Positions 8,369-17,727 of a stretch of 64,000 bases of DNA are shown here, in pieces. The position numbers and the translations under genes were made by a program. Source of the stretch: an uncultured Oscillospiraceae bacterium (GTDB lineage: Bacteria; Bacillota; Clostridia; Oscillospirales; Oscillospiraceae). The notes under the pieces were generated by a model. The model had not been told where the DNA came from. It ran no database searches and was given only the letters and a program-made list of their open reading frames with translations. Numbering within the stretch: the stretch's first letter is position 1; the number at the start of each line of letters is the position of its first letter. The stretch lies in the NCBI GenBank assembly GCA_949935795.1, contig CATLFX010000003.1, forward strand, positions 1 to 64,000. The letters run 5' to 3'.

Positions 8369-9199
8369 ATGAGTCGATTTTTCCGAAACAACGGGGGCCT
8401 GCTGCTGGTGGCGGCGGTTCTGCTGACGCTGGTGCTGGCCCTGGGGGCCCAGATTCTGGGCTTTGACCCGGTGACCAGCGCCCTGGAGGTGCTGGCCACT
8501 CCCTTCCGGGCGGTGTCGGCCAGCGTGTCCAACTGGACCCAGGCCCAGTATGACCGGGCCTTCCGCTACGAGGAGCTGGCGGCGGAGAACGAGACCCTGC
8601 GCCGCCGGGTGGCGGAGCTGGAGCGGGACGCCATCGCCGGGCAGGACGCGGCCCGTGAGAACGAGCGGATGAAGGACCTGCTGAAGCTGGCCGAGGCCCG
8701 CCCGGAGCTGCAATACCGGGACGCGGCGGTGGTCCGCCGGGCCTCTTCCAACTGGACCTCCGATCTGACCATCGACCGGGGGACCGGGGGCGGGGTGGAG
8801 AACGGCGACTGCGTCATCGACCAGTACGGCTATCTCATCGGTGTGGTCACCGAGGCGGGGATCAACTCCAGCCGCGTGACCACCATCCTGGACCCCCGGC
8901 TGGAGCTGGGGGGGCGGGTGGCCCGCACCGACGAGGACGCCATCCTGGAGGGGGATTTCACCCTCATGCAGGAGGGGTTATTGCGGCTGTCCTTTGTGTC
9001 GGAGGAGGCCAAGCTGGTCACCGGCGACCAGGTAACCACCTCCGGCCTGGGCGGCGTGTACCCGCCGGGGTTGGTGGTGGGGTCGGTGCGCACCCTCTAC
9101 GTGGAGGAGGACGGCGTCAGCCGCTACGCCCAGGTGGAGCCCTCGGCAGATATCGCCGGGGTGCAGTACGTGTATGTCATTGTAGATTATGGAGAATAA
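8369..9199 (+). CDS. mreC: Rod shape-determining protein MreC
   Basis: The 276-residue protein has a short cytoplasmic start, one membrane helix (about 9-31), a coiled coil (about 60-110, YEELAAENETLRRRVAELERD) and a beta-rich domain with AAVVRRASSNWTSDLTIDRGTGGGVENGDCVI, typical of MreC. It scaffolds the elongasome outside the membrane with MreB, MreD, RodA and PBPs. ATG 8369 has AGGAG upstream. It follows the maf fusion as in the classical maf-mre cluster, but mreB is not upstream and mreD is not downstream here. Confidence 0.92.
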   Translation: MSRFFRNNGGLLLVAAVLLTLVLALGAQILGFDPVTSALEVLATPFRAVSASVSNWTQAQYDRAFRYEELAAENETLRRRVAELERDAIAGQDAARENERMKDLLKLAEARPELQYRDAAVVRRASSNWTSDLTIDRGTGGGVENGDCVIDQYGYLIGVVTEAGINSSRVTTILDPRLELGGRVARTDEDAILEGDFTLMQEGLLRLSFVSEEAKLVTGDQVTTSGLGGVYPPGLVVGSVRTLYVEEDGVSRYAQVEPSADIAGVQYVYVIVDYGE

Positions 9200-9204
9200 A
9201 ACAC

Positions 9205-9231
9205 ACGCGGCGGGGAATTTCCTCGCCGCGT
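9205..9231 (+). terminator. Hairpin after mreC (weak terminator)
   Basis: ACGCGGCGGGG (9205-9215) pairs with CCTCGCCGCGT (9221-9231) with one G-U pair, followed by TTT. It lies inside the longest possible mutS frame, which argues that mutS starts downstream of it. Confidence 0.6.
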
Positions 9232-9254
9232 TTCAGAAAGAGAGCGTGTCGAAA

Positions 9255-11897
9255 ATGGCGGAAATGACCCCCATGATGAAGCAGTACTGGAAGGTGAAGG
9301 AAGCCCATCCGGACTGTCTGCTGTTTTTCCGGCTGGGTGATTTTTATGAGATGTTCCACGACGACGCCAAGCTTGGGGCGGAGGAGCTGGGGCTGACCCT
9401 CACCACCCGGGACCGGGGCAAGCCGGAGGAGGAGCGCACCCCCATGTGCGGGGTGCCCTACCACTCGGCGCAGAGCTACATTGCCCGGCTCATCAAGCGG
9501 GGGTACAAGGTGGCCATCTGCGAGCAGATGGAGGACCCGGCCACGGCCAAGGGGCTGGTGGACCGGGACGTGATCCGCATTGTCACCCCCGGCACGGCCA
9601 TGGCGGACGAGATGCTGGACGAGAGCCGGAACAACTACATCTGCGCGGTCTACGCCGACAGCGCCGGAGGGGCCCTGGCCCGGTGCGACCTGTCCACCGG
9701 CCAGTTCACCGCCGCTCCCTTCCAGGGGAAGGACTGGGTCACCCATCTGCTCAACGCCCTGGCGGCCTGCCCGCCCAGCGAGGCCATATTGTCGGACGCG
9801 GCCGCCTCCGAGCCCCGGCTCACCGAATTTTTAAAGCTCCGGCTGAGCTGTCTGTGCCAGCCCACGCCGGAGGCCCGGTTCCGTCCGGCTCAGGCGGTGG
9901 AGGCCCTGCGCGGCCTGGGCATTCTGGGGGAGGGGGAGGAGGCCCTTCCCCAGGAGGACGGCCCCCGGATGTGCTGGCAGGCGGCGGGGGCGCTGGCGGC
10001 CTATTTGAAGGAGACCCAGAAGACCGACCTGAGCCACCTGAGCCGCCTGGAGATGGATGGCGGCGGGGGCCAGCGCTATCTGGAGCTGGACCTCACCGCC
10101 CGGCGCACCCTGGAGCTCACCGAGACCATCCGGGGCAGCGAGAAAAAGGGGTCCCTGCTGTGGGTGCTGGACAAGACGAAGACGCCCATGGGCCACCGGC
10201 TGATCCGGGCCTGGATCGAGCAGCCCCTGTGTTCCCCCGCCGCCATCGCGGTCCGGCAGGACCAGGTAGCGGCCCTGACGGCGGACGGGGTGGTCCGGGA
10301 GGAGCTGACCCGGGCCATGCGTCAGGTGCCCGACCTGGAGCGGCTCATCGGCAAGGTGGTGTACGGCTCCGCCAACGCCCGGGACATGCTCACATTGGCG
10401 GACGGTCTGGCCGTCCTGCCCGAGCTGGCCCGGCTGGCCGCCCCCCTGGCCCAGGCGGCCCCACGGCGGTTTGACTTTCTGGAGGAGTTCACCGTTCTGG
10501 CCGACCTCCAGGCCCTGTTGAAGCAGGCCATCCGGGAGGACGAGGACGACCACCGCCTGCCCTTCACCATCCGGGAGGGGGATTTCATCCGCCAGGGCTA
10601 CGACGGGGAGGTGGACCACCTCCGGGACATCCTGAACCACGGGGCGGACCTGGTGGCCGGCCTGGAGGGCCGGGAGAAGGAGCGCACCGGCATCAAGAGC
10701 CTGAAGGTGCGCTACAACAAGGTGTTCGGCTATTACATCGAGGTGTCCAAGAGCTACTACGGCATGGTGCCGGAGGACTATATCCGCAAGCAGACCCTGG
10801 TGAACTGCGAGCGGTTCATCACCCAGGAGCTGAAAGACCTGGAGCACGAGATTCTGTCCGCCCAGAGCCGGGTCACCGCCCTGGAGTACCAGCTCTTCTG
10901 TAATCTGCGGGACGCGGCCTCCCAGCGGGTCCGGCAGGTGCAGGACGTGGCCCGGGGGGTGGCCGTTCTGGACGTGCTGTGCTCCTTCGCGGCGGCGGCG
11001 GTGCAGAACGGCTATGTCCGCCCGATGGTGGACGACAGCGGCGTCATCGACATACGGGAGGGCCGCCACCCGGTGGTGGAGCGGATGCTGAAGGACTCCC
11101 TCTTTGTGCCCAACGACACCCGGATGGACGGCGGGGACAACCGCCTGGCCATCATCACCGGCCCCAACATGGCGGGCAAGTCCACCTACATGCGCCAGGT
11201 GGCCCTCATCGTGCTCATGGCCCAGATGGGCTCCTTTGTGCCCGCGAAATCCGCCCGGATCGGGGTGGTGGACCGGGTGTTCACCCGGATCGGGGCCTCC
11301 GACGACCTGTCGGCGGGCCAGTCCACCTTTATGGTGGAGATGACCGAGGTAGCCCAGATGCTGAAAAACGCCACCGCCCGCTCCCTGCTGATTTTGGACG
11401 AGATCGGCCGGGGCACTTCCACTTACGACGGCATGTCCATCGCCCGGGCGGTGCTGGAGTACTGCGCGGATAAGCGCCGCCTGGGGGCCAAGACCCTGTT
11501 CGCCACCCACTACCACGAGCTCACCGAGGTGGAGCACACCATCGAGGGGGTGCGCAATTACCAGATCGCCGCCAAAAAGCGGGGGGACGGCATTGTGTTC
11601 CTGCGGAAGATCGTCCCCGGCGGGGCGGACCAGAGCTACGGGGTGGAGGTGGCCAAGCTGGCCGGGGTGCCAGGCCGGGTGGTGGACCGGGCCCGGGAGA
11701 TTCTGGCAGAGCTGGAGGCCCAGGGAGGTTCCTCCGCCCCCGCCCCCAGCGCCCGCCCGGCGGAGGAGGCCCAGGTGTCGCTGGGAGACATGGCCGGGGC
11801 GGCGGTGCTGGAACAGCTGCGGGCCGTCTCGGTGGAGACCCTGACCCCCATTGAGGCCATGAACCTGCTGTACCAGCTGAAAAGCCAATTGAGCTGA
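9255..11897 (+). CDS. mutS: DNA mismatch repair protein MutS
   Basis: MutS recognises mismatches and small loops and recruits MutL. Near the N-terminus FFRLGDFYEMF contains the mismatch-stacking Phe-x-Glu. The connector, core and clamp follow. The ATPase has Walker A GPNMAGKSTYMRQ at about 636-648, Walker B LLILDEIGRGTS, and FATHYHEL. The C-terminus ends in helices. I choose ATG 9255 (880 residues, MAEMTPMMKQYWKVKEAHPD) because that is the conserved family start and a hairpin lies upstream. A GTG at 9246 or ATG at 9189 overlapping mreC are alternatives. No clear Shine-Dalgarno decides it. mutL lies 8 kb downstream, separated by unrelated genes. Confidence 0.95.
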   Translation: MAEMTPMMKQYWKVKEAHPDCLLFFRLGDFYEMFHDDAKLGAEELGLTLTTRDRGKPEEERTPMCGVPYHSAQSYIARLIKRGYKVAICEQMEDPATAKGLVDRDVIRIVTPGTAMADEMLDESRNNYICAVYADSAGGALARCDLSTGQFTAAPFQGKDWVTHLLNALAACPPSEAILSDAAASEPRLTEFLKLRLSCLCQPTPEARFRPAQAVEALRGLGILGEGEEALPQEDGPRMCWQAAGALAAYLKETQKTDLSHLSRLEMDGGGGQRYLELDLTARRTLELTETIRGSEKKGSLLWVLDKTKTPMGHRLIRAWIEQPLCSPAAIAVRQDQVAALTADGVVREELTRAMRQVPDLERLIGKVVYGSANARDMLTLADGLAVLPELARLAAPLAQAAPRRFDFLEEFTVLADLQALLKQAIREDEDDHRLPFTIREGDFIRQGYDGEVDHLRDILNHGADLVAGLEGREKERTGIKSLKVRYNKVFGYYIEVSKSYYGMVPEDYIRKQTLVNCERFITQELKDLEHEILSAQSRVTALEYQLFCNLRDAASQRVRQVQDVARGVAVLDVLCSFAAAAVQNGYVRPMVDDSGVIDIREGRHPVVERMLKDSLFVPNDTRMDGGDNRLAIITGPNMAGKSTYMRQVALIVLMAQMGSFVPAKSARIGVVDRVFTRIGASDDLSAGQSTFMVEMTEVAQMLKNATARSLLILDEIGRGTSTYDGMSIARAVLEYCADKRRLGAKTLFATHYHELTEVEHTIEGVRNYQIAAKKRGDGIVFLRKIVPGGADQSYGVEVAKLAGVPGRVVDRAREILAELEAQGGSSAPAPSARPAEEAQVSLGDMAGAAVLEQLRAVSVETLTPIEAMNLLYQLKSQLS

Positions 11898-11934
11898 AAA
11901 AAGGACCGCGCGGAATGCTCCGCACGGTCCTTTT
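11897..11934. terminator. Bidirectional terminator between mutS and the histidine kinase gene
   Basis: AAAAAAGGACCG..GCGGA pairs with TCCGC..CGGTCCTTTT around ATGC, with A and T runs on the two sides. It separates convergent genes. Confidence 0.88.
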
Positions 11935-11940
11935 CCGCCC

Positions 11941-14900
11941 TCAGACGGGGGCCAGCAGGTCCCCCAGAAGCTCCATCAGCTTGGGTACGTCGATGGGCTT
12001 GGCGATGTGGCCGTTCATGCCGGCCTCCAGCGCCGCCCGCCGGTCCTCGTCAAAGGCGTTGGCGGTCATGGCGATGATGGGGATATCCGCCGCGCCGGGG
12101 ATGTCCAGCGCCCGGATGCGCCGGGTGGCCTCGTAGCCGTCCATGATGGGCATCTGGATGTCCATGAGAATCAGGTCGTACCGGCCGGGCTGGGAGGACC
12201 TGATGCGGTCCACGGCGGATTGGCCGTCGTCCGCCACCTCCACCACAAAGCCGGAGCCCTGCAAAATCTCCACGGCGATCTCCTGATTGAGCTCGTTGTC
12301 CTCCACCAGCAGGATTTTCCTGCCCTGGAAGGAGACGGGGTCCGGGGCGGCGGGGGCGGCCTCAGGGGCCGCGAAGGGGGACTCCAGCAGCTCCCGCAGT
12401 TCGGACAGGAAGATGGGCTTGGAGCAGAACGCGGTGACACCGGCGGCCCTGGCCTCCTCCTCGATGTCCGACCAATCGTAGGCGGTGAGGATGATGATGG
12501 GCGTCTCCCCGCCGATAATGGTCCGAATCCGCCGGACCACCTCCACCCCGTTCATGTCGGGCATGAGCCAGTCGATGATGAATACGGCGTACTTGTCCCC
12601 CTGCTCCCAGGCCAGCCTGGTGCGCAGCACCGCCTCCTTGCCGGAGGTGGTCCAGTCCGGCCGCATGCCGATGGTGGACAGCATTTTGGTGACGCTGGAG
12701 CAGGTGTTGAAGTCGTCGTCGGCCACCAGCGCCCGCAGACCCTTGAGCTGGGGGATCTCCTCCTGGCGCACCGGGCCGGAGCAGGTCTGGAACTGGAGGG
12801 CCACGGTGAAGGTGGTGCCCTTTCCCTCCTCGCTGGCCACGGAGATGGCGCCGCCCATCATGTCTACGATGTTTTTGGTGATGGCCATGCCCAGGCCCGT
12901 GCCCTGAATGCCGCTGACGGTGCTGGTCCGCTCCCGCTCGAAGGGATCGAAGACGTGGGCCAGGAACTCCTGGCTCATGCCGATGCCGGTGTCCTTCACC
13001 TGGAAGTCATAGGACGCCCGGCCGTCCGCCGCGGCCCCCTTCTGGATGACCCGGACGCTGACGATGCCCCCCGGCATGGTGAACTTCATGGCGTTGCTCA
13101 GCAGGTTCAGCAGCACCTGGTTCAGCCGCAGCTTGTCGCACATCACGTGCTCGTTCACCACGTCCGCCGTGTCGATGTAGAATTCCAGCTGCTTGGCGGT
13201 GATGTCCGACTGGACGATGGTCTTCAGGTCGTGCATGATCTCAGGCAGGGACGCCTCCTTCTCCTCGATCTTCATTTTGCCGCTCTCGATGCGGCTCATG
13301 TCCAGCACGTCGTTGATGAGGCTGAGCAGGTGGTTGCTGGAGGTGGTGATCTTGGCCAGGTAGTCCTGGACCTGCTCGGGGTTGTCAATGTGGGCGGCGG
13401 CCAGGGAGGTGAAGCCGATGATGGCGTTCATGGGGGTGCGGATATCGTGGGACATGTTGTTCAGGAAGGTGGTCTTGGCCCGGTTGGCGTGCTGGGCGGC
13501 GGCCAAAGCGTCCTGGAGGTCGTTTTTCTGCCGCTCCAGCTGCTCCGCCATCCGTTTGGCGTCGTCCACGTCCATGAACAGGCCCACGAAGGTGATGGGG
13601 GAGCCGTCCTCCCGCCGGGACAGCCGTCCGGCGGCGTGGAACCACCGCCATCCGGCGTGCTTGGTGAGCAGGCGGTACTCCACGTCGTAGGCGGTGCCGC
13701 CGGTGTAGTCCCCCACGGCGGCCCAGTAGGCCCGGAGCACCCGGTCCCGGTCCTCGTCGTGGAGCAGCTCGCTCCAGGACTCCAGCATGTTGGGGAAGTC
13801 CTCCTCTCCCTCGTAGCCCAGCATGTTCCGGAACACGTCCGACCAGGTGCACGACACCATGTTGGCGTCCTCGTCAAAGTCCATGCTCCACAGGCCGGAG
13901 CCCATGGCGGCGTGGATCATGTCCATGGCGGTCTGGGCCCGCTCCACCTGGGCGTAGGCGGCCCGGATGCGGTCGCCGTCGGCCTTTTCCTGCTCCAGCA
14001 GGATGCGGGCGTGCCGCCGGGACTGGAGGATGAGGGCCAGGGACACCGCCAGCATGGCCAGCACCGTGACGGCGATCTGGATGATGCCCCGGCGCATCAT
14101 GCCGGAGCTGATGGAGCTGATCTGATCGGTGAGCACATTGTCCCGGATCAGGATGGTGAGCATCCAGTCCGCCCCCTCCACCGGGACGTAGCACAGGTCC
14201 TCCCGGATTCCCTGGTAGTGGAAGGAGAGGTTCCCCGGCCTGCCTTCGGCAAAATCCTGAAGCAGCTGTTCATAGCTGGACCCGGGCTCCATCCGGGCGT
14301 CCTTCAGGGCCTCCAGCAGGTTGCGCCCCGCGTCCAGGTTTCCAAAGGTGTTCTCCGTCAGGCTCTCTCCGCTTCGGTGGTAAAGGCTGCAATAGGTCTC
14401 GTTGCTGTCGCCCTGAAGGGTGAGGGAGCTGAGCATCTCCGCGATATTGATCTGGGTGAAGCAGGCCTTGATCCGGGCGCCCTGGAAGGAGATCCCCTCC
14501 ACCGGAGTGGCCAAAATGACCTGCTTCTGCGCGCCATAGAGGTTGGCCATGCTGATGACCGGCCCGGTGAGCTCCTGGGAGAGGAAGGGGTAGCGGCTCA
14601 GGCCGGAGGCAGTGCTGTGCTGGGTGTAGACCACGCCGTTCTCGTCCACCAGGGCGAACCGGTCCACCCCGTAGAGCTGCTTGACCCGGCCCAAAAACTC
14701 CCGCAGGGACTCCTGGGACGCCAGATCGGAGCCGTCCAGGATGCTCAGGGCCCTGTCCATGTAGTCGAAGTTGGTCTCCAGCTCCCCCGACACCACCAGG
14801 GCCCGGCGGCCCGCCAGCTCGTCCAGGTAGAATTCGCTGACCCTGGCCACCGCCTCGTTGGTGCTGGCCTGGGCGCTGGTAGCCACCCAGACCGTGGTGA

Positions 14901-15006
14901 TAAGCAGGATGGCGGCGATAATCAGCCCGCCCCAGACGGCGGAGGCTACGGTCTGCCGCTGCTGTTTTTCTTTGATGCCCCTTTGCTGTGACTGCTCCAT
15001 TGTCAT
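11941..15006 (-). CDS. Hybrid sensor histidine kinase with two receiver domains
   Basis: About 1021 residues. Order of parts: membrane helix (about 24-44), extracellular Cache-like sensor (about 45-330), second helix ([17 protein letters not shown]), PAS domain (about 395-495), HisKA with phospho-acceptor H520 ([16 protein letters not shown]), HATPase ([26 protein letters not shown]), receiver 1 with D812 ([12 protein letters not shown]), receiver 2 with D949 ([16 protein letters not shown]). There is no Hpt domain. The gene follows the binding lipoprotein by 14 bp, so the lipoprotein probably presents a ligand to the sensor. I chose ATG 15006 (GGCAGG upstream); 15000 and 15018 are also possible. 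No DNA-binding response regulator is adjacent, so the output is unknown. Confidence 0.9.
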   Translation of the reverse strand: MTMEQSQQRGIKEKQQRQTVASAVWGGLIIAAILLITTVWVATSAQASTNEAVARVSEFYLDELAGRRALVVSGELETNFDYMDRALSILDGSDLASQESLREFLGRVKQLYGVDRFALVDENGVVYTQHSTASGLSRYPFLSQELTGPVISMANLYGAQKQVILATPVEGISFQGARIKACFTQINIAEMLSSLTLQGDSNETYCSLYHRSGESLTENTFGNLDAGRNLLEALKDARMEPGSSYEQLLQDFAEGRPGNLSFHYQGIREDLCYVPVEGADWMLTILIRDNVLTDQISSISSGMMRRGIIQIAVTVLAMLAVSLALILQSRRHARILLEQEKADGDRIRAAYAQVERAQTAMDMIHAAMGSGLWSMDFDEDANMVSCTWSDVFRNMLGYEGEEDFPNMLESWSELLHDEDRDRVLRAYWAAVGDYTGGTAYDVEYRLLTKHAGWRWFHAAGRLSRREDGSPITFVGLFMDVDDAKRMAEQLERQKNDLQDALAAAQHANRAKTTFLNNMSHDIRTPMNAIIGFTSLAAAHIDNPEQVQDYLAKITTSSNHLLSLINDVLDMSRIESGKMKIEEKEASLPEIMHDLKTIVQSDITAKQLEFYIDTADVVNEHVMCDKLRLNQVLLNLLSNAMKFTMPGGIVSVRVIQKGAAADGRASYDFQVKDTGIGMSQEFLAHVFDPFERERTSTVSGIQGTGLGMAITKNIVDMMGGAISVASEEGKGTTFTVALQFQTCSGPVRQEEIPQLKGLRALVADDDFNTCSSVTKMLSTIGMRPDWTTSGKEAVLRTRLAWEQGDKYAVFIIDWLMPDMNGVEVVRRIRTIIGGETPIIILTAYDWSDIEEEARAAGVTAFCSKPIFLSELRELLESPFAAPEAAPAAPDPVSFQGRKILLVEDNELNQEIAVEILQGSGFVVEVADDGQSAVDRIRSSQPGRYDLILMDIQMPIMDGYEATRRIRALDIPGAADIPIIAMTANAFDEDRRAALEAGMNGHIAKPIDVPKLMELLGDLLAPV

Positions 15007-15020
15007 GTTACCTGCCATTC

Positions 15021-16121
15021 TCAGCCGATCACGCCGTACAGGGTGCGCAGCATGGCCGCCGCGCCGTCCTGGTAGATGATCGTCGTGGATTCCTCTGTCT
15101 TTTCCGGGTAGGCCTCCCCCGGGAGGAGGCCGTCCGCGATTTTTACCGCCACCTGGATGGTGTCGAAGCCAATGGAGTGGCAGTCCTGGACCCCCAGGGC
15201 GTAGATCACCCCGTCCCGGAGATAGCCCAGGGCCTCCTGGTCGTGGTCCATGCCCACGATGACCACCTGTCCCTGCCGTCCGGCCTCCACCACGGCCCTG
15301 GCCGCCCCCACCGGGTTGCTCATGTTGCAGCACACGACGCCCGCCAGGTCGGGGTGGCGCTCTAAAAACTCTTTGGTGTACTGGTAGGCCTTTTCCGCCG
15401 TGTCCTCATCATATTCCAGCTCCACAATCTCCATGTCCGGGTACTGGGCGACGACGCTTTTCACCCCCAGGGCCCGCTCCTCGTGGCAGGGCGCGCCGGG
15501 CGTACCCACCAGGACGGCCACCTTGCCCTTGCCCCCCAGCTTCCGGCACAGGGCCTGGGTGATGTCGGCCCCGTCCTGGAAGTTGTGGGTGTTGCCCACA
15601 TAGGCGATGCGGCGGCACCCGTCCTCCCGGGAGGCGTCGGAGCTGGAGAAGGTCATCACCCTCTGCCCCTGGTCCAGCAGGGCGTTGATGGCGGGGGTCA
15701 CCGCGTCCACGTCGGCCACGTCCACCCCGATCACGTCGAAATTCCGCCCGGCGGCGTCCTCCAGCCGCCGGATCTGGTCCTGGGCGGAGACGGCGGGAGG
15801 GGCCAGATACTCGTAGGTGATAATAACGCCCTGTTTCTCGTATTGCCGGGCGGCGTCCTCCATGCCCAGGGCCACCGCGTCCCACCAGGGGTGGACCAGC
15901 TTATAGGTGAAATAGAAGTTGTATTCCTTTTTCTGCGGAGCGTAGCCGTCCAGCTCCCGGACCAGGCGGACCGCCTCGGGCTCCGGCGGCTCGCTGGCCT
16001 GGGCCTGGCTGGGCGCGGGAGTCTGGGACGCCTCGCAGCCGCTCAGTCCCAGCAGGCACAGGCAGGCCAGCGCCGCCAGCGCCCCGCGGTGTTTGGTAAA
16101 CAATGTCTCAAGCACAGCCAT
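15021..16121 (-). CDS. Sugar-type periplasmic-binding lipoprotein partnered with the sensor kinase
   Basis: The 366-residue protein has a signal peptide with lipobox LGLSGC and lipidation at C29. The rest is a type I periplasmic-binding fold (Peripla_BP_4, RbsB/LsrB class): [70 protein letters not shown] and [31 protein letters not shown] precedes the ATG. No permease or ATPase is adjacent, and the next gene is a membrane sensor kinase. The lipoprotein therefore looks like a ligand receptor for signalling rather than import. The ligand is unknown, perhaps a sugar or AI-2-like molecule. Confidence 0.87.
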   Translation of the reverse strand: MAVLETLFTKHRGALAALACLCLLGLSGCEASQTPAPSQAQASEPPEPEAVRLVRELDGYAPQKKEYNFYFTYKLVHPWWDAVALGMEDAARQYEKQGVIITYEYLAPPAVSAQDQIRRLEDAAGRNFDVIGVDVADVDAVTPAINALLDQGQRVMTFSSSDASREDGCRRIAYVGNTHNFQDGADITQALCRKLGGKGKVAVLVGTPGAPCHEERALGVKSVVAQYPDMEIVELEYDEDTAEKAYQYTKEFLERHPDLAGVVCCNMSNPVGAARAVVEAGRQGQVVIVGMDHDQEALGYLRDGVIYALGVQDCHSIGFDTIQVAVKIADGLLPGEAYPEKTEESTTIIYQDGAAAMLRTLYGVIG

Positions 16122-16230
16122 GCGTCTCCTTTCCCGGCCCGAGGGGTCCGGCTGATTTGCACAGGGACCGTTTCCGCGCGGCGCCGCCCCCAGGGCCGCG
16201 CCCGCTGAAAACAGTGAAAAGACCGCCTCT

Positions 16231-16260
16231 ATTATATGGGGTTCTGCCGCCTGTTGTCAA
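16231..16260 (-). promoter_or_regulatory. Sigma-A promoter of the lipoprotein-kinase operon
   Basis: On the minus strand TTGACA (16255-16260), 18 bp, TATAAT (16231-16236). The untranslated leader to the ATG at 16121 is about 100 bp. Confidence 0.85.
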
Positions 16261-16322
16261 TGGGTTCCCCCGGCTTCCGCGGCGGGATTTCTCCCTCATC
16301 CGTGATTTTCGGGGCGGCTTTC

Positions 16323-17597
16323 TCAGAAATCCGCCAGGGCGATTGTGCGCCCCCCGTCCAGCCGGGAGGCCTCGGCGGCCAGGGCCATCACGTGGCTCTC
16401 CACCGAGGCGTCCAGCCCGGTGAGGGCCTCTGTCCCGCCCCGGGCGATGAGGCGGCAGAAGTGCTCCATCAGGCCGAAATCGCCTCCGCCGTGGCCGGAG
16501 CGGGTCCCCGCCCCCTCCCGGGTGTCGATGGCCTGTTCCGGCTGGCCGAAGGGCCGCAGGCGGAGCAGGCCGTCCGCCATGTCCCCCTCCACCTCGCCCA
16601 GGGCGCCCGTCACCTTGATGGTGCGGTGGCAGGACTGGGTGAAGGCGGTCATGGTGAAGGTGGCATGGATATGATTTGCGAACTCCAGATTCACCGTCTG
16701 GTGGTCCACCACGTCGTTGTCGCAGTGGAACACGCACCGGCCGTAGGGGCCCGTCCGCAGGGCCTCCCGGAGCTTTTCCTCGTCGGGCTCGCTGGCCACC
16801 ACGCCGCAGGGCCAGTCCTTCCCCCCGCCGCGTATGCCGGTGCGGGGGTCAGTGATGTAGATTTTCTCCGCGTCGTAGGGGCACCCGTCCTTGCAGGCGC
16901 AGCCGTCCAGGCAGCGCGGGGCCGCCCCCGCCGGGGCGTTGTCCGCCGTGAAGTAGTCCAGGGAGCCGAAGCTCTGCACCCGCAGGCAGGGCTCCCCCGC
17001 CAGCCAGCGCAGTATGTCCATGTCGTGGCAGCTCTTTTGCAGGATCATAGGGCTGGTCTCCTCCCACCGCCGCCAGTTGCCCCGGACAAAGCTGTGGGCC
17101 TGGTGCCAGTAGGCCACGTGCTCCACGGCGTCGATGGTCTCCACCTTGCCCACGGCCCCCCGGTCCAGCAGGTCCTTCAGGGCGGCGTAGAACCGGGTGT
17201 AGCGCAGCACGTGGCACACCACCACCGCCCGCCCCGTCTCACGGGCCTTCTTTTGAAGGGCGCGGCACTCGTCCAGGTCGGGGGAGATGGGCTTCTCCAG
17301 CAGGATGTGGTAGCCCTTGTCCAGGGCGGCCAGGGCGTTGGCCACGTGGCGGCGGTCCAGGGTGGACACCAGCATCACGTCGGCCAGCCGGGGCTGGGCC
17401 AGCAGCTCCTCGTCGGAGGCAAAGCACATCTCCGGGGGCACGCCGTACCGCTTTTGCAGCAGGGCAAGCCGCTCCGGCCGGATATCCGCCCCGGCGGTGA
17501 TCTTCATCTCCTGGGGATGCAGCTCCTGGTAGGGGGCGTAGGAGTCCAGCCCCCGGTCCCCGCAGCCGCAGATGGCGAAGGTGACGGGCTTTGACAT
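16323..17597 (-). CDS. Gfo/Idh/MocA-family NAD(P)-dependent oxidoreductase
   Basis: The 424-residue protein starts KPVTFAICGCGDRGLDSYAP, a Rossmann glycine motif of the Gfo/Idh/MocA family. The conserved EKPISPDLDECRAL carries the catalytic-region EKP lysine. Downstream HDMDILRWLAG fits the substrate domain, and CLDGCACKDGCPYDAEKIY is a cysteine-rich insertion seen in some clostridial members, possibly metal binding. Such enzymes oxidise or reduce sugars, inositols or their derivatives. I use ATG 17597 with GAGGAG upstream; the longer open frame upstream lies in the mnmE promoter. It is a single gene with no catabolic partners, so the substrate is not predictable. Confidence 0.85.
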   Translation of the reverse strand: MSKPVTFAICGCGDRGLDSYAPYQELHPQEMKITAGADIRPERLALLQKRYGVPPEMCFASDEELLAQPRLADVMLVSTLDRRHVANALAALDKGYHILLEKPISPDLDECRALQKKARETGRAVVVCHVLRYTRFYAALKDLLDRGAVGKVETIDAVEHVAYWHQAHSFVRGNWRRWEETSPMILQKSCHDMDILRWLAGEPCLRVQSFGSLDYFTADNAPAGAAPRCLDGCACKDGCPYDAEKIYITDPRTGIRGGGKDWPCGVVASEPDEEKLREALRTGPYGRCVFHCDNDVVDHQTVNLEFANHIHATFTMTAFTQSCHRTIKVTGALGEVEGDMADGLLRLRPFGQPEQAIDTREGAGTRSGHGGGDFGLMEHFCRLIARGGTEALTGLDASVESHVMALAAEASRLDGGRTIALADF

Positions 17598-17669
17598 GGC
17601 GGACCACTCCTCATTACTTGATGTATTCCAGTATACCATAAGGGGATGAGGGGCGCAACATAGACGGCG

Positions 17670-17698
17670 TTGAAAAACGGGCCGGGCTGTGGTAAGAT
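17670..17698 (+). promoter_or_regulatory. Promoter of mnmE
   Basis: TTGAAA (17670-17675), 17 bp, TAAGAT (17693-17698), 29 bp before the ATG. Confidence 0.75.
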
Positions 17699-17727
17699 GG
17701 CGGCAAACGCTTTCGAGGTGAACCCAT

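Noticed and set aside
12007..14991. 994-codon open frame on the plus strand opposite the histidine kinase gene
   Set aside because: It is a low-complexity Gly/Val/His-rich translation caused by high third-position GC in the real gene, without a ribosome site or domain.
15007..15333. N-terminal extension of the histidine kinase frame
   Set aside because: The extra 109 residues are a frame-shifted shadow of the binding-lipoprotein gene; the natural start is next to that gene's stop codon.
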